Assembly: GCF_034424545.1 (NCBI RefSeq) | Contig: NZ_CP139970.1 | Span: forward strand, 2,232,001-2,296,000 | Length of the DNA stretch: 64,000 bases | From: Trinickia caryophylli | GTDB taxonomy: Bacteria > Pseudomonadota > Gammaproteobacteria > Burkholderiales > Burkholderiaceae | Direction of reading: 5' to 3' | Shown here: positions 52,472 to 60,300 of the stretch, in pieces | Position numbering within the stretch: the stretch's first letter is position 1 | How the letters are laid out: each line of letters begins with the position of its first letter | Made by a program: the position numbers and the translations under genes | The notes under the pieces: model-generated | Database searches by the model: none | Seen by the model: the letters and a program-made list of their open reading frames with translations, nothing else | Told to the model about the DNA's origin: nothing

Positions 52472-53596
52472 ATGAACACGAGCGTACCTTCCGAGGGCAA
52501 GGCCAGCCGGCCAAGACCCGTACTGATGATTCCGCTGCGCCGCTGCGGCTCCCACGCGCTGCGGCTGAGGCTCAATTTCAACCCGCAGTTTTATTCGCCG
52601 TACCCGCTACATATCGTCGACTTCATGCCGATCGTGCCGCTCTACGGCGATCTCGAGGACGATCACGCCTATTTCCGGCTCGTTGCCGACATCGTCGGCC
52701 TGCAGGCGGTCAGCATGGTGAAATGGCCCGGCGTGGTGTTCGATCCCGTCGAGATCTTCGAGGCGATCCGCCACGAGCCGCGCAGCGTGCATCGCATCGT
52801 TTGGGAGTTGCTGCTGCGCACCGGCGAAGCGCGCGGCGCGCGCGTCGTCATGGACAAGTCGCTCGACAGCGTGCATTACGCCGACGAACTGATGCGTCTC
52901 TTTCCGGACATGCGCTTTCTGAATGTCGTGCGCGACCCGCGTGCGCAGATCGCTTCGATGAACAAGGCCATCATTCACGACTTCGATACGCTGCTCAACG
53001 CGCGCACATGGGTGGAGGCGCAGCGCGCGGCCGACGCCCTGATGGCAAAGCACGCCGAGCGCGTGATGACGATCCGCTACGAGGATTTTCTGTCGGACCA
53101 GGAGGCGACGCTGCGCAAGGTCTGCGCGTTCTTCGAGATCGACTATCTGCCGCAGATGCTCGACGTCTCCCGTTCGGAGGAGGCGCGCCAGATTTCGCAG
53201 ATGTCGGCGCTGTGGTCGTCGAATTGCTTCGCGCCCATTCCCGCCAACATCGACAAGTACAAGCGGCAGCTGTCGGGCGACGAGATCGCGACGATCGAGA
53301 CGCTGGCGGCACCATACATGCACCGCTACGGCTACGAGCTGGCGACGGCGGCCGATGCGCCCGTCGACGCGGCAGCCTACGAGGCGGCGCGCCGCCGCTC
53401 GGACGACGGCAAAGCCGAAGCCTGGCATGCGCTGGAGCGCAGCAATTTCCGCGACTTCGTGCTGCGCCGGCAGCGAGCCGAGTATCTCGCGAGCGTACGC
53501 GCACGCATGGAGCAGGTTGCCGCCGCACGTGGCCCGGCCGATGCGCGCGTACAGCGGCTCGACGAACTGGCCGAGCCGTTCGAGGTCACCGACTAA
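52472..53596 (+). CDS. PAPS-dependent sulfotransferase
   Basis: A 374-residue protein. The 5'-phosphosulfate-binding loop is PLRRCGSHALRLRL (about 21-34). The 3'-phosphate-binding block is FLNVVRDPRAQIASMN (149-164), with the RDP and Ser of the family. VMDKS (127-131) and YEDFL also fit. It transfers sulfate from PAPS to an alcohol or amine of an unknown acceptor; no signal peptide or TM is visible, so it acts in the cytosol. AGGA is nine bases before the ATG. The 5' loop has RCGSH where many members have RSGST. Flanked by cysC/DHH and the TauE-cysDN genes. Confidence 0.88.
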   Translation: MNTSVPSEGKASRPRPVLMIPLRRCGSHALRLRLNFNPQFYSPYPLHIVDFMPIVPLYGDLEDDHAYFRLVADIVGLQAVSMVKWPGVVFDPVEIFEAIRHEPRSVHRIVWELLLRTGEARGARVVMDKSLDSVHYADELMRLFPDMRFLNVVRDPRAQIASMNKAIIHDFDTLLNARTWVEAQRAADALMAKHAERVMTIRYEDFLSDQEATLRKVCAFFEIDYLPQMLDVSRSEEARQISQMSALWSSNCFAPIPANIDKYKRQLSGDEIATIETLAAPYMHRYGYELATAADAPVDAAAYEAARRRSDDGKAEAWHALERSNFRDFVLRRQRAEYLASVRARMEQVAAARGPADARVQRLDELAEPFEVTD

Positions 53597-53630
53597 GGCG
53601 GCGCCGCCACTGGCGCTTCGCGGAACATCC

Positions 53631-54428
53631 ATGACCCTACTCTTGTCCTGGCTGCACGAGCAGCTTGCGTTGGCAGGCATGTGCGGCCTCTCGATCGGAT
53701 TCACGCTCGGGCTCGTCGGCGGTGGTGCCGGTATGCTGGCCGTGCCGCTGCTGCTTTACGTCGTCAAAGTGGGCGACGTGCATGTCGCGATCGGCACGAC
53801 GGCCGTGTCGATCGCGCTGACGGCAATCGTCAATCTCGTGCGCTATGCGCGTGCCGGGCTCGTCCATTGGCGCTTCGGGGCGACCTTTGCAGCCACCGGT
53901 GTCACCGGTGCGTTCGTCGGATCGATGTGGTCGCTGCACGTCGACGCCGCCGCCGTCATGTTGCTGCTCGCGGCGCTCGTGGCGATGGTCGGCGTGACGA
54001 TGTTCTCGCGCAGGCAACCGGCTGCCGATGCGGTCGAGCTCGCGGCGGCGCCGGTGCGCGGGCTTGCGACGGCAGGCGCCGGCGTGGCGGTGGGCGGTTT
54101 GTCCGGCTTTTTCGGTGTGAGCGGCGGATTCCTGTCGGTACCCGCGCTGCATCTGATTGCGCGCATTCCGATGCTGCAGGCGGTGGCGTCGTCGCTCGTT
54201 TCGGTCGTGGCGTTCAGCACGACCACTGGCCTGAACTATGCGCGAGCCGGAAAAGTGAGCGTGCCGCTCGCGCTGGCGCTCGTTGCCGGCGGCCTTCTCG
54301 GCAGTGCCGCGGGGATGCGTGCCGCGAAGTCGCTCTCCGGCCGGGGGCCGGCCCTGCGACGGCTCTTCGCGCTCATGTTGATCGCGATCTCGGCGTATAT
54401 CGCCTACCGTAGTACCGTGCGGACCTGA
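53631..54428 (+). CDS. TauE/SafE-family membrane transporter
   Basis: A 265-residue inner-membrane protein with about eight hydrophobic segments in two homologous halves. The halves begin GFTLGLVGGGAGMLAVPLLLY and GGLSGFFGVSGGFLSVPALH, each with the glycine-rich motif of the family. Members move sulfite, sulfonates, sulfoacetate or organosulfur anions. In this operon it could import a sulfur source or export a sulfated product or sulfite. The start 53631 has no strong ribosome-binding site but is the first Met of the hydrophobic domain. Confidence 0.88.
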   Translation: MTLLLSWLHEQLALAGMCGLSIGFTLGLVGGGAGMLAVPLLLYVVKVGDVHVAIGTTAVSIALTAIVNLVRYARAGLVHWRFGATFAATGVTGAFVGSMWSLHVDAAAVMLLLAALVAMVGVTMFSRRQPAADAVELAAAPVRGLATAGAGVAVGGLSGFFGVSGGFLSVPALHLIARIPMLQAVASSLVSVVAFSTTTGLNYARAGKVSVPLALALVAGGLLGSAAGMRAAKSLSGRGPALRRLFALMLIAISAYIAYRSTVRT

Positions 54429-54487
54429 GCGCGTGCGCGTGACATCGGACCCTTCTTTTACGAATGACCAAGAACCTGAGAGCAACC

Positions 54488-55441
54488 ATGAGTACCCCTG
54501 TTATCGCCACGCGGCTCGGCGAGGTGCCCGCCCGCATGGACCACCTCGACTGGCTGGAAGCGGAATCGATCTACATTCTGCGCGAGCTCGTTGCCGAGTG
54601 CAGCAAGCCGGCGCTGCTGTTTTCGGGCGGCAAGGACTCGGTGGTGGTGCTGCACCTGGCGCTGAAGGCGTTCGGTCTGGGCGCGGCGCGCAAGACGTCG
54701 CTGCCGTTTCCGCTGGTGCACATCGACACGGGGCACAACTACCCGGAGGTGATCGATTTTCGCGACCGACGCGCGGCGCAGATCGGCGCGCAGCTGGTGG
54801 TGGGGCACGTGGAAGATTCGATCAGGCGCGGCACGGTGCGGCTGAGGCGCGAGACGGATTCGCGCAACGCGGCGCAGGCGGTGACGCTGCTGGAGACGAT
54901 CGCGGAGCACGGCTACACGGCGATGATCGGCGGGGCGCGGCGCGACGAGGAAAAGGCGCGCGCGAAGGAGCGCATATTCTCGTTTCGCGACGAATTCGGG
55001 CAGTGGGATCCGAAGGCGCAGCGCCCGGAGCTGTGGAGCCTCTATAACGCGCGGCTGCACGCGGGCGAGCACCTGCGGGTGTTTCCGATCTCGAACTGGA
55101 CGGAGCTGGACGTGTGGCAATACATCGCGCGCGAAGGGCTGGAGCTGCCGCCGATCTACTACGCGCACGAGCGCGAGATCGTGCGTCGCAACGGGCTGCT
55201 GGTGCCGGTGACGCCGCTCACGCCGCTGCGCGAGGGCGAGACGAGCGAGCGCGCGCTGGTGCGCTTTCGCACGGTGGGTGACATCAGCTGCACGTGCCCA
55301 GTGTCGAGCGACGCGGACGACGTGGAGAAGATCATCGCGGAGACGGCGGTGACGGACATCACGGAGCGCGGGGCGACGCGCATGGACGATCAGACCTCGG
55401 AAGCGGCGATGGAGCAGCGCAAGAAGCAGGGCTACTTCTGA
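54488..55441 (+). CDS. cysD: Sulfate adenylyltransferase subunit 2
   Basis: A 317-residue ATP sulfurylase catalytic subunit. The PP-loop is PALLFSGGKDSVVVLHLALKAF (near residue 38), followed by FPLVHIDTGHNYPEVI, the RDEEKARAKERIFSFRDEFGQWDPK block and PISNWTELDVWQYI. It makes APS from ATP and sulfate with CysN. Start 54488 (MSTPVIATRLGEV) was preferred over one 24 bases upstream. Together with the adjacent CysN and upstream CysC it gives a complete sulfate-to-PAPS route. Confidence 0.94.
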   Translation: MSTPVIATRLGEVPARMDHLDWLEAESIYILRELVAECSKPALLFSGGKDSVVVLHLALKAFGLGAARKTSLPFPLVHIDTGHNYPEVIDFRDRRAAQIGAQLVVGHVEDSIRRGTVRLRRETDSRNAAQAVTLLETIAEHGYTAMIGGARRDEEKARAKERIFSFRDEFGQWDPKAQRPELWSLYNARLHAGEHLRVFPISNWTELDVWQYIAREGLELPPIYYAHEREIVRRNGLLVPVTPLTPLREGETSERALVRFRTVGDISCTCPVSSDADDVEKIIAETAVTDITERGATRMDDQTSEAAMEQRKKQGYF

Positions 55442-55546
55442 GCGGGCGCCAGGCGCAAACGGCATCCGGCCATCCATCCAACATCGACATATCGAACGCC
55501 CGGCATGAGCGCGGGCGCGGCGAAGCGAATACGAAGGGCGTAACAC

Positions 55547-56863
55547 ATGAGCACACATGAACCGGCGGACCTCGGGGTGCTGCGATTCATCACGGCGGGC
55601 AGCGTGGACGATGGCAAGAGCACGCTGATCGGGCGGCTGCTATACGACAGCAAGGCGGTGCTGTCGGACCAGCTTTCGGCGCTCTCGCGCGCGAAGAACA
55701 AGCGCACGGTGGGCGAGCAGATCGATTTGTCGCTGCTGACCGATGGGCTGGAGGCCGAGCGCGAGCAGGGCATCACGATCGATGTGGCGTATCGGTACTT
55801 TGCGACGGCCAAGCGCAAGTTCATCATCGCGGACACGCCAGGGCACGAGCAGTACACGCGCAACATGGTGACGGGGGCGTCGACGGCGCACGCGGCGATC
55901 ATCCTGATCGACGCGACGCGGGTGACGTACGACGCGGCGGGCGAGGCGGTGCTGCTGCCGCAGACGAAGCGGCACAGCGCGATCGTGAAGCTGCTGGCGC
56001 TGCAGCACGTGATCGTGGCGATCAACAAGATGGACCTGGTGGAGTACAGCGAGGCGCGCTTCAACGAGATCCGCGACGCGTACGTGCGGCTGGCGCAGCA
56101 GCTGGGGCTCTCGGAGGTGCGTTTCGTGCCGGTGTCGGCGCTCAAGGGCGACAACATCGTGACGGCGAGCGAGCGCATGCCGTGGTACGCGGGCGAGCCG
56201 CTGCTGGACGTGCTGGAGCAGTTGCCGGTGGGCACGCGCGCGGGCGAGGCGCTGCGCTTTCCGGTGCAGTGGGTGGCGCGCCAGGACGGGGCGAGCGCGG
56301 ACGACTTCCGCGGCTACATGGGGCGCGTGGAGGCGGGCGAGGTGCGCGTGGGCGACACGGTGGCGGTGCTGCCGGCGGGGCGCACGGCGACGGTGGCGGA
56401 GATCGTGGCGCCGGTGGTGGGCGGCACGGCGGCGGTGGCGAGCGCGTTCGCGGGCCAGACGGTGACGATCCGGCTGGAGGAGGACGTGGACGTATCGCGC
56501 GGGGACATGTTCGTGCGGGCCGAGCAGGCGCCGCAGCCGGCGAAGAAGCTGGAGGCGGACCTGTGCTGGTTCGACGAGGAGCCGCTGTCGACGCAGCGCA
56601 AGTACCTGCTCAAGCAGACGACGACGACGGTGTTCGCGCGGGTGGGCGCGGTGAAGGAGGTGCTGGACGTGCACACGCTGGCGCATACGAGCGAGCGGCA
56701 CGAGCTGGGGATGAACGACATCGGGCGGGTGGCGCTGACGCTGCAAAAGCCGCTCGTGTGCGATGCATACGACGACGAACCGGGCACGGGCGCGTTCGTG
56801 CTCATCGACGAAGCCACGCATCATACGGTCGCAGCCGGCATGATACGTTGCCACGACGCCTGA
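55547..56863 (+). CDS. cysN: Sulfate adenylyltransferase subunit 1 (GTPase)
   Basis: A 438-residue EF-Tu-like GTPase that drives CysD. Motifs: GSVDDGKSTLIGRLLYD (G1), ITIDVAYRYF (G2 region), DTPGHEQYTRNMVTGAS (G3) and NKMDLVEY (G4), followed by beta-barrel domains. It ends where the GTPase subunit normally ends and has no fused APS kinase, in keeping with the separate cysC upstream. The downstream half is unusually rich in GCG, GTG and GGC codons. A hairpin after the stop closes the operon. Confidence 0.94.
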   Translation: MSTHEPADLGVLRFITAGSVDDGKSTLIGRLLYDSKAVLSDQLSALSRAKNKRTVGEQIDLSLLTDGLEAEREQGITIDVAYRYFATAKRKFIIADTPGHEQYTRNMVTGASTAHAAIILIDATRVTYDAAGEAVLLPQTKRHSAIVKLLALQHVIVAINKMDLVEYSEARFNEIRDAYVRLAQQLGLSEVRFVPVSALKGDNIVTASERMPWYAGEPLLDVLEQLPVGTRAGEALRFPVQWVARQDGASADDFRGYMGRVEAGEVRVGDTVAVLPAGRTATVAEIVAPVVGGTAAVASAFAGQTVTIRLEEDVDVSRGDMFVRAEQAPQPAKKLEADLCWFDEEPLSTQRKYLLKQTTTTVFARVGAVKEVLDVHTLAHTSERHELGMNDIGRVALTLQKPLVCDAYDDEPGTGAFVLIDEATHHTVAAGMIRCHDA

Positions 56864-56885
56864 CCTCTTCCATCTCCTCCTCTCG

Positions 56886-56917
56886 AAGCGTGGGGTGTTG
56901 CGTGCACCCCACGCTTT
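56886..56917 (+). terminator. Long hairpin after cysN
   Basis: AAGCGTGGGGTG pairs perfectly with CACCCCACGCTT (12 bp) around a short loop, 23 bases after the cysN stop. There is no U tract, so it may be an RNA-stabilising hairpin or a weak terminator. Confidence 0.55.
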
Positions 56918-57092
56918 GCCTGCGGCAATATCACTGCTACAAAACATTCATATTCGAATGATAAAAAGCCCTCGTCGCATTGGACGAACGAGGTGCTCGA
57001 TCATCTGACTGCAAATCATCGCGGCATTACGACGCGATAGACGTGTCCGCGAAGCGGCCGTCCATTTCAACAACAACGGATATCATCGATTT

Positions 57093-58223
57093 ATGAATAA
57101 GAAAATTCTGGTGGCTGCCGTTCTGAGCAGCATCGGGGCAGTTGCACACGCGCAAAGCAGCGTCACGCTCTACGGGCTCATCGACGCCGGTGTCAGCTAC
57201 GTGAACCACAGCAAGAACGCCGCGGGCGGTTCGGACAAGCTGGTCAAGTACGACGACGGCATCGCATCGGGCAGCCGCTGGGGCCTGCGCGGCACGGAAG
57301 ACCTCGGTGGCGGCCTCAAGGCGCTCTTCGTGCTCGAAAACGGCTTCAACAGCGGCAACGGCACGCTCGGCCAAGGCTCGCGCGAATTCGGCCGTCAAGC
57401 GTTCGTCGGTCTTTCGAAAGACGGTATCGGCTCGCTGACGATGGGCCGTCAATACTCGTTCTCGACCGACTTCCTCGGCCCCTACTCGACGGGCGGTCAG
57501 ACGGTGGCCGGCAATTACGCCTACCACATCAATGACCTCGATCAACTGACGTCGAGCCGTATCGACAATTCGGTCAAGTTCACGAGCGCGAACTTCTCCG
57601 GCGTGACCTTCGGCGCGATGTACGGCTTCTCGAACCAGGCAGGCGCGTTCGCCGGCTCGCTCGGCAACTCGTCGCGCGCCTACAGCTTCGGCGCCAACTA
57701 CGCGGCCGGCCCGTTCGGCGTCGGTGCCGCTTACACGGATATCCGCTTCCCGGCGTCCGGCGGCTTCTCGACGAGCGCGGCGAACGTATCGGTCGCGAAC
57801 GTCAAGGAACTGCGCACGTTCGGCCTGGGTGGCCGTTATGCGTTCGGTCCGGCCACGCTCTGGGCGCTCTACACGAACACGCGCTTGACCCCGGTCACGG
57901 GTTCGGCCACGCGTTTCGACGCCTATGAGGCGGGCGGCAAGTACGCCTTCACGCCGGCGCTCACGGCGGGCCTCGGCTACACGTACATGCATCTCGCCGA
58001 TGCGTTCAAGGGCCACTGGAACCAGGTGGATGCCAGCGTCGACTATGCGCTCAGCAAGCGCACCGACGTCTATGTGCTCGGCATCTATCAGATCGCTTCG
58101 GGCAAGAACGGTGCAACGCCGGTGCAGGCGCAGATCGGTTCGAGCGCGAGCTACTTCAGCACGTCCGGTACCGGCGCCGATAATCAGCTCGCATTCCGCG
58201 TAGGCATCCGCCACAAGTTCTGA
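57093..58223 (+). CDS. Outer-membrane general porin (OmpC/Gram-negative porin family)
   Basis: A 376-residue trimeric beta-barrel porin of the Burkholderia OpcP/Omp38 type. The signal peptide is MNKKILVAAVLSSIGAVAHA, followed by QSSVTLYGLIDAGVSYVNHS, the standard first strand. It also has SRWGLRGTEDLGGGLKALFVLENGF, with alternating strands to the end. The C-terminus VGIRHKF has the terminal Phe that guides barrel insertion. It admits small hydrophilic solutes. Monocistronic, with a strong terminator after it. Confidence 0.95.
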   Translation: MNKKILVAAVLSSIGAVAHAQSSVTLYGLIDAGVSYVNHSKNAAGGSDKLVKYDDGIASGSRWGLRGTEDLGGGLKALFVLENGFNSGNGTLGQGSREFGRQAFVGLSKDGIGSLTMGRQYSFSTDFLGPYSTGGQTVAGNYAYHINDLDQLTSSRIDNSVKFTSANFSGVTFGAMYGFSNQAGAFAGSLGNSSRAYSFGANYAAGPFGVGAAYTDIRFPASGGFSTSAANVSVANVKELRTFGLGGRYAFGPATLWALYTNTRLTPVTGSATRFDAYEAGGKYAFTPALTAGLGYTYMHLADAFKGHWNQVDASVDYALSKRTDVYVLGIYQIASGKNGATPVQAQIGSSASYFSTSGTGADNQLAFRVGIRHKF

Positions 58224-58275
58224 CGAGCCGCAGGCCGCCTGGTTTCCCCAGGCGGCACGATGAGGGTTTTGATAA

Positions 58276-58306
58276 GGGCGAGGATCGTTCCTCGCCCGTT
58301 TTTTTT
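58276..58306 (+). terminator. Intrinsic terminator of the porin gene
   Basis: GGGCGAGGA pairs with TCCTCGCCC around TCGT and is followed by a run of eight Ts. A second hairpin, GCCGCCTGG/CCAGGCGGC at 58234-58256, precedes it. Confidence 0.9.
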
Positions 58307-58322
58307 ATTCACCCGCGCGACT

Positions 58323-58514
58323 TTATTTGCCCAGTTCGTAGCCCACGATGCCGCCGGCAACCGCACCGCCCACCGTGCCCGCCGTACTGCCGTGAGTGAG
58401 CTTGTTGCCCGCATACCCGCCTACCGCGGCACCGCCTAGCGTGCAGCCGGCAAGCAACATCGCCACGATCGCCGTGGCCCCTACCCCAATCCGCTTCAAT
58501 CGTATGAATCGCAT
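58323..58514 (-). CDS. Small glycine-zipper lipoprotein
   Basis: A 63-residue protein: signal peptide with lipobox LLAGC (Cys24), then two glycine-zipper segments (GGAAVGGYAGNKLTHG and GTVGGAVAGGIVGYELG) of the Gly-zipper 2TM/OsmB type. GGAGG is seven bases before the ATG at 58514; a longer frame upstream was rejected. OsmB-like lipoproteins of the envelope are often stress-induced. Convergent with the porin gene. Confidence 0.85.
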   Translation of the reverse strand: MRFIRLKRIGVGATAIVAMLLAGCTLGGAAVGGYAGNKLTHGSTAGTVGGAVAGGIVGYELGK

Positions 58515-58638
58515 GATGCAGCCTCCGCATCGCCAGTCATACCGCATCGAACGCAAGGGCCATGCCAGACATACCAACGCGCCTGTGGCGAGCCTTCGCG
58601 CGCCAGGCGCGATCGCATGGCGCAGCGGCGGCCGGCAA

Positions 58639-59076
58639 TCATTTCGTCGTCCTATGTAATGCAAGCATGAAAAAGCGCCTCAGTTCGTCGACCAGTTCGG
58701 ATTTGGCCGCGGCGAAATCGAAGCCCGGCTGTTTGCCGGTATCGCCGAGCCGTGTGCGCAGTGTTCGCGCTTCGCGCCGCGCATCTTCGGCCTTGGCTGC
58801 GTCCAGCTCCGGTGTACGCACGGCGTGGTCCGCCAGCACCGTGACGCGGTTGCCCGACACTTCCACGACGCCGCCAGCAACGAAAAGCCGCAGTTGTTCC
58901 TCGCCGCCCGCGGAGTGAATCGTGATCATCCCCGGCTTGATGCGCGTGAGCAGCGACGCATGGTGTGCGCAGATGCCGAGCTCGCCGGCTTCGCCCGGCA
59001 GCACGACGAGCGACGCTTCGCCGCTGAAGAGTTCGTCTTCCACGCTGATGATGTCGAGATGGAATGGATGGGCCAT
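58639..59076 (-). CDS. Orphan F1-ATPase epsilon-subunit paralogue
   Basis: A 145-residue protein with the AtpC beta-sandwich (FHLDIISVEDELFSGEASLVVLPGEAGELGI, LRLFVAGGVVEVSGNRVTVLADHAVR) and a C-terminal helical part (LDAAKAEDARREARTLRTRL, KSELVDELRRFFML) that in real epsilon inhibits ATP hydrolysis. It starts 10 bases after the gamma paralogue, without the beta-subunit gene that separates them in ordinary atp operons. No alpha, beta, delta or Fo genes are in the window. It should bind gamma; whether it enters the housekeeping enzyme is unknown. Confidence 0.88.
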   Translation of the reverse strand: MAHPFHLDIISVEDELFSGEASLVVLPGEAGELGICAHHASLLTRIKPGMITIHSAGGEEQLRLFVAGGVVEVSGNRVTVLADHAVRTPELDAAKAEDARREARTLRTRLGDTGKQPGFDFAAAKSELVDELRRFFMLALHRTTK

Positions 59077-59086
59077 GAGCCTGCTC

Positions 59087-59956
59087 TCAGACGGCCGCCG
59101 CGCCGGAGACGATCTCGCACAGCTCGGTGGTGATCTTCGCCTGACGCGTTTTCTGATAGAGGCGCTTGAGATCGCGCAGCGAATGCTCGGCGTTGTCCGT
59201 CGCGGCACGCATGGCCAACGTGCGCGCGCACTGCTCGCACGCGTTGTTTTCGGCAACGGCCTGATAGACGAACGCTTCGACGTAGCGCAGCAGCAGCGTT
59301 TGCACGACCGATTTGGGATCGGGCTCGTAGAGGTAGTCGGCCACGGGCTCGACGGCGCTTTCGCCGTCGTTGAGCAACGCATCGATCGGAAGGATCTTGT
59401 CGATTCGCGCCTGATACGAGATTGCGCTTTCGAGCCGGTTATAAGCGATATGAACTTCGTCGAGTTTGCCGGCGACGAATTCGTCGAGCGGCACGGAAAC
59501 GGCGCCGAAAAAGGATTCGAAATGCAGCTCGTCGGATGGCGCCGCGCAGCGCGATGCGATATGTGCGCCATATCGCAGAAGCGGCGTGACGCCGCGTGCG
59601 CCCACTACGCTCAGTTGTGCCTCGATGCCCGCGGCTTGCCATGAACCGATCGCTTCGGCACATCGCAGCAGCAGGTGGCTATTGAGCGGGCCGCAGAGCC
59701 CGCGATCGGTGCTCACGACAATGAGGCCGATGCGGCGCGTCGACGATTGCTTGCGCAAAAATGGGGAGACGTACTCGGGATTCGCATCGCGCATGCGCAG
59801 CGCGAGCGTGCGCATGTGCTCGGCGTAGGGCCTGAACCGGCTCGCGCGGCGCCGTGCCGCCGCGACCTTCGTGCGCGAGAGCATTTCCATCGCGCGCGTG
59901 ATCTTGCGCGTCGACTCGACACTTTCCATCTTCGCGCGTATTTCTCGAATATGCAT
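59087..59956 (-). CDS. Orphan F1-ATPase gamma-subunit paralogue
   Basis: A 289-residue protein, the normal AtpG length, aligned from end to end: MHIREIRAKMESVESTRKITRAMEM at the N-terminus, GLIVVSTDRGLCGPLNSHLL, YLYEPDPKSVVQTLLLRYVEAFVYQAVAENNACEQ, and the C-terminal helix ending KITTELCEIVSGAAAV. AAGG lies eight bases before the ATG. All rotor-forming segments are present, so it could be functional, yet it is only moderately like a housekeeping Burkholderia gamma. It is followed only by an epsilon paralogue and is divergent from an arginine-type antiporter/decarboxylase pair, suggesting a role in acid or energy stress. Confidence 0.9.
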   Translation of the reverse strand: MHIREIRAKMESVESTRKITRAMEMLSRTKVAAARRRASRFRPYAEHMRTLALRMRDANPEYVSPFLRKQSSTRRIGLIVVSTDRGLCGPLNSHLLLRCAEAIGSWQAAGIEAQLSVVGARGVTPLLRYGAHIASRCAAPSDELHFESFFGAVSVPLDEFVAGKLDEVHIAYNRLESAISYQARIDKILPIDALLNDGESAVEPVADYLYEPDPKSVVQTLLLRYVEAFVYQAVAENNACEQCARTLAMRAATDNAEHSLRDLKRLYQKTRQAKITTELCEIVSGAAAV

Positions 59957-60059
59957 ATGCAATGCCTTTTTCAAACACCTTGCATCGAATTGACGATTGC
60001 GATTGGCGGCACGTCGCATTCGGCCCATGAGGCGTTTCTCATCGGCTGTATTGAGACGT

Positions 60060-60087
60060 CGCTTTTGCAACGCCGCTTTTGCAACGC
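60060..60087 (+). repeat. Tandem direct repeat of 14 bp
   Basis: CGCTTTTGCAACGC occurs twice in immediate succession without mismatch, in the divergent promoter region. It may be a pair of regulator-binding sites. Confidence 0.75.
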
Positions 60088-60119
60088 AATAAACCTTAGT
60101 TCACCGAGCCATCCGTTCT

Positions 60120-60133
60120 TTGACGAGCGTCAA
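60120..60133. promoter_or_regulatory. Palindromic operator candidate
   Basis: TTGACG and CGTCAA flank two central bases: a perfect inverted repeat with 6-bp arms between the divergent gamma-paralogue and antiporter genes. TTGACG could also serve as a -35 element. Confidence 0.4.
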
Positions 60134-60300
60134 TGTCTTAAGCGAACGCCCCACTAGACTGCCTAACGAGCATCGACATTCGCTCATGCACGACGAAGCG
60201 CGCCGCACACGATGCGTCGCATGCATGCGGTCCGCGCAGCGGGACGTCGCACAGGTCTGCCGCGTCGATCGTCGTATCGCAGTCTCGAGGAGAGGCACTC

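Larger units (their letters stand above)
59957..60300. other. Divergent control region between the gamma paralogue and the antiporter
   Basis: 344 bases without a supported gene. It contains a perfect 14-bp tandem repeat (60060-60087) and a palindrome (60120-60133) midway between the two divergent genes, the likely operators of both. No clear -35/-10 pair was identified. Confidence 0.5.
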
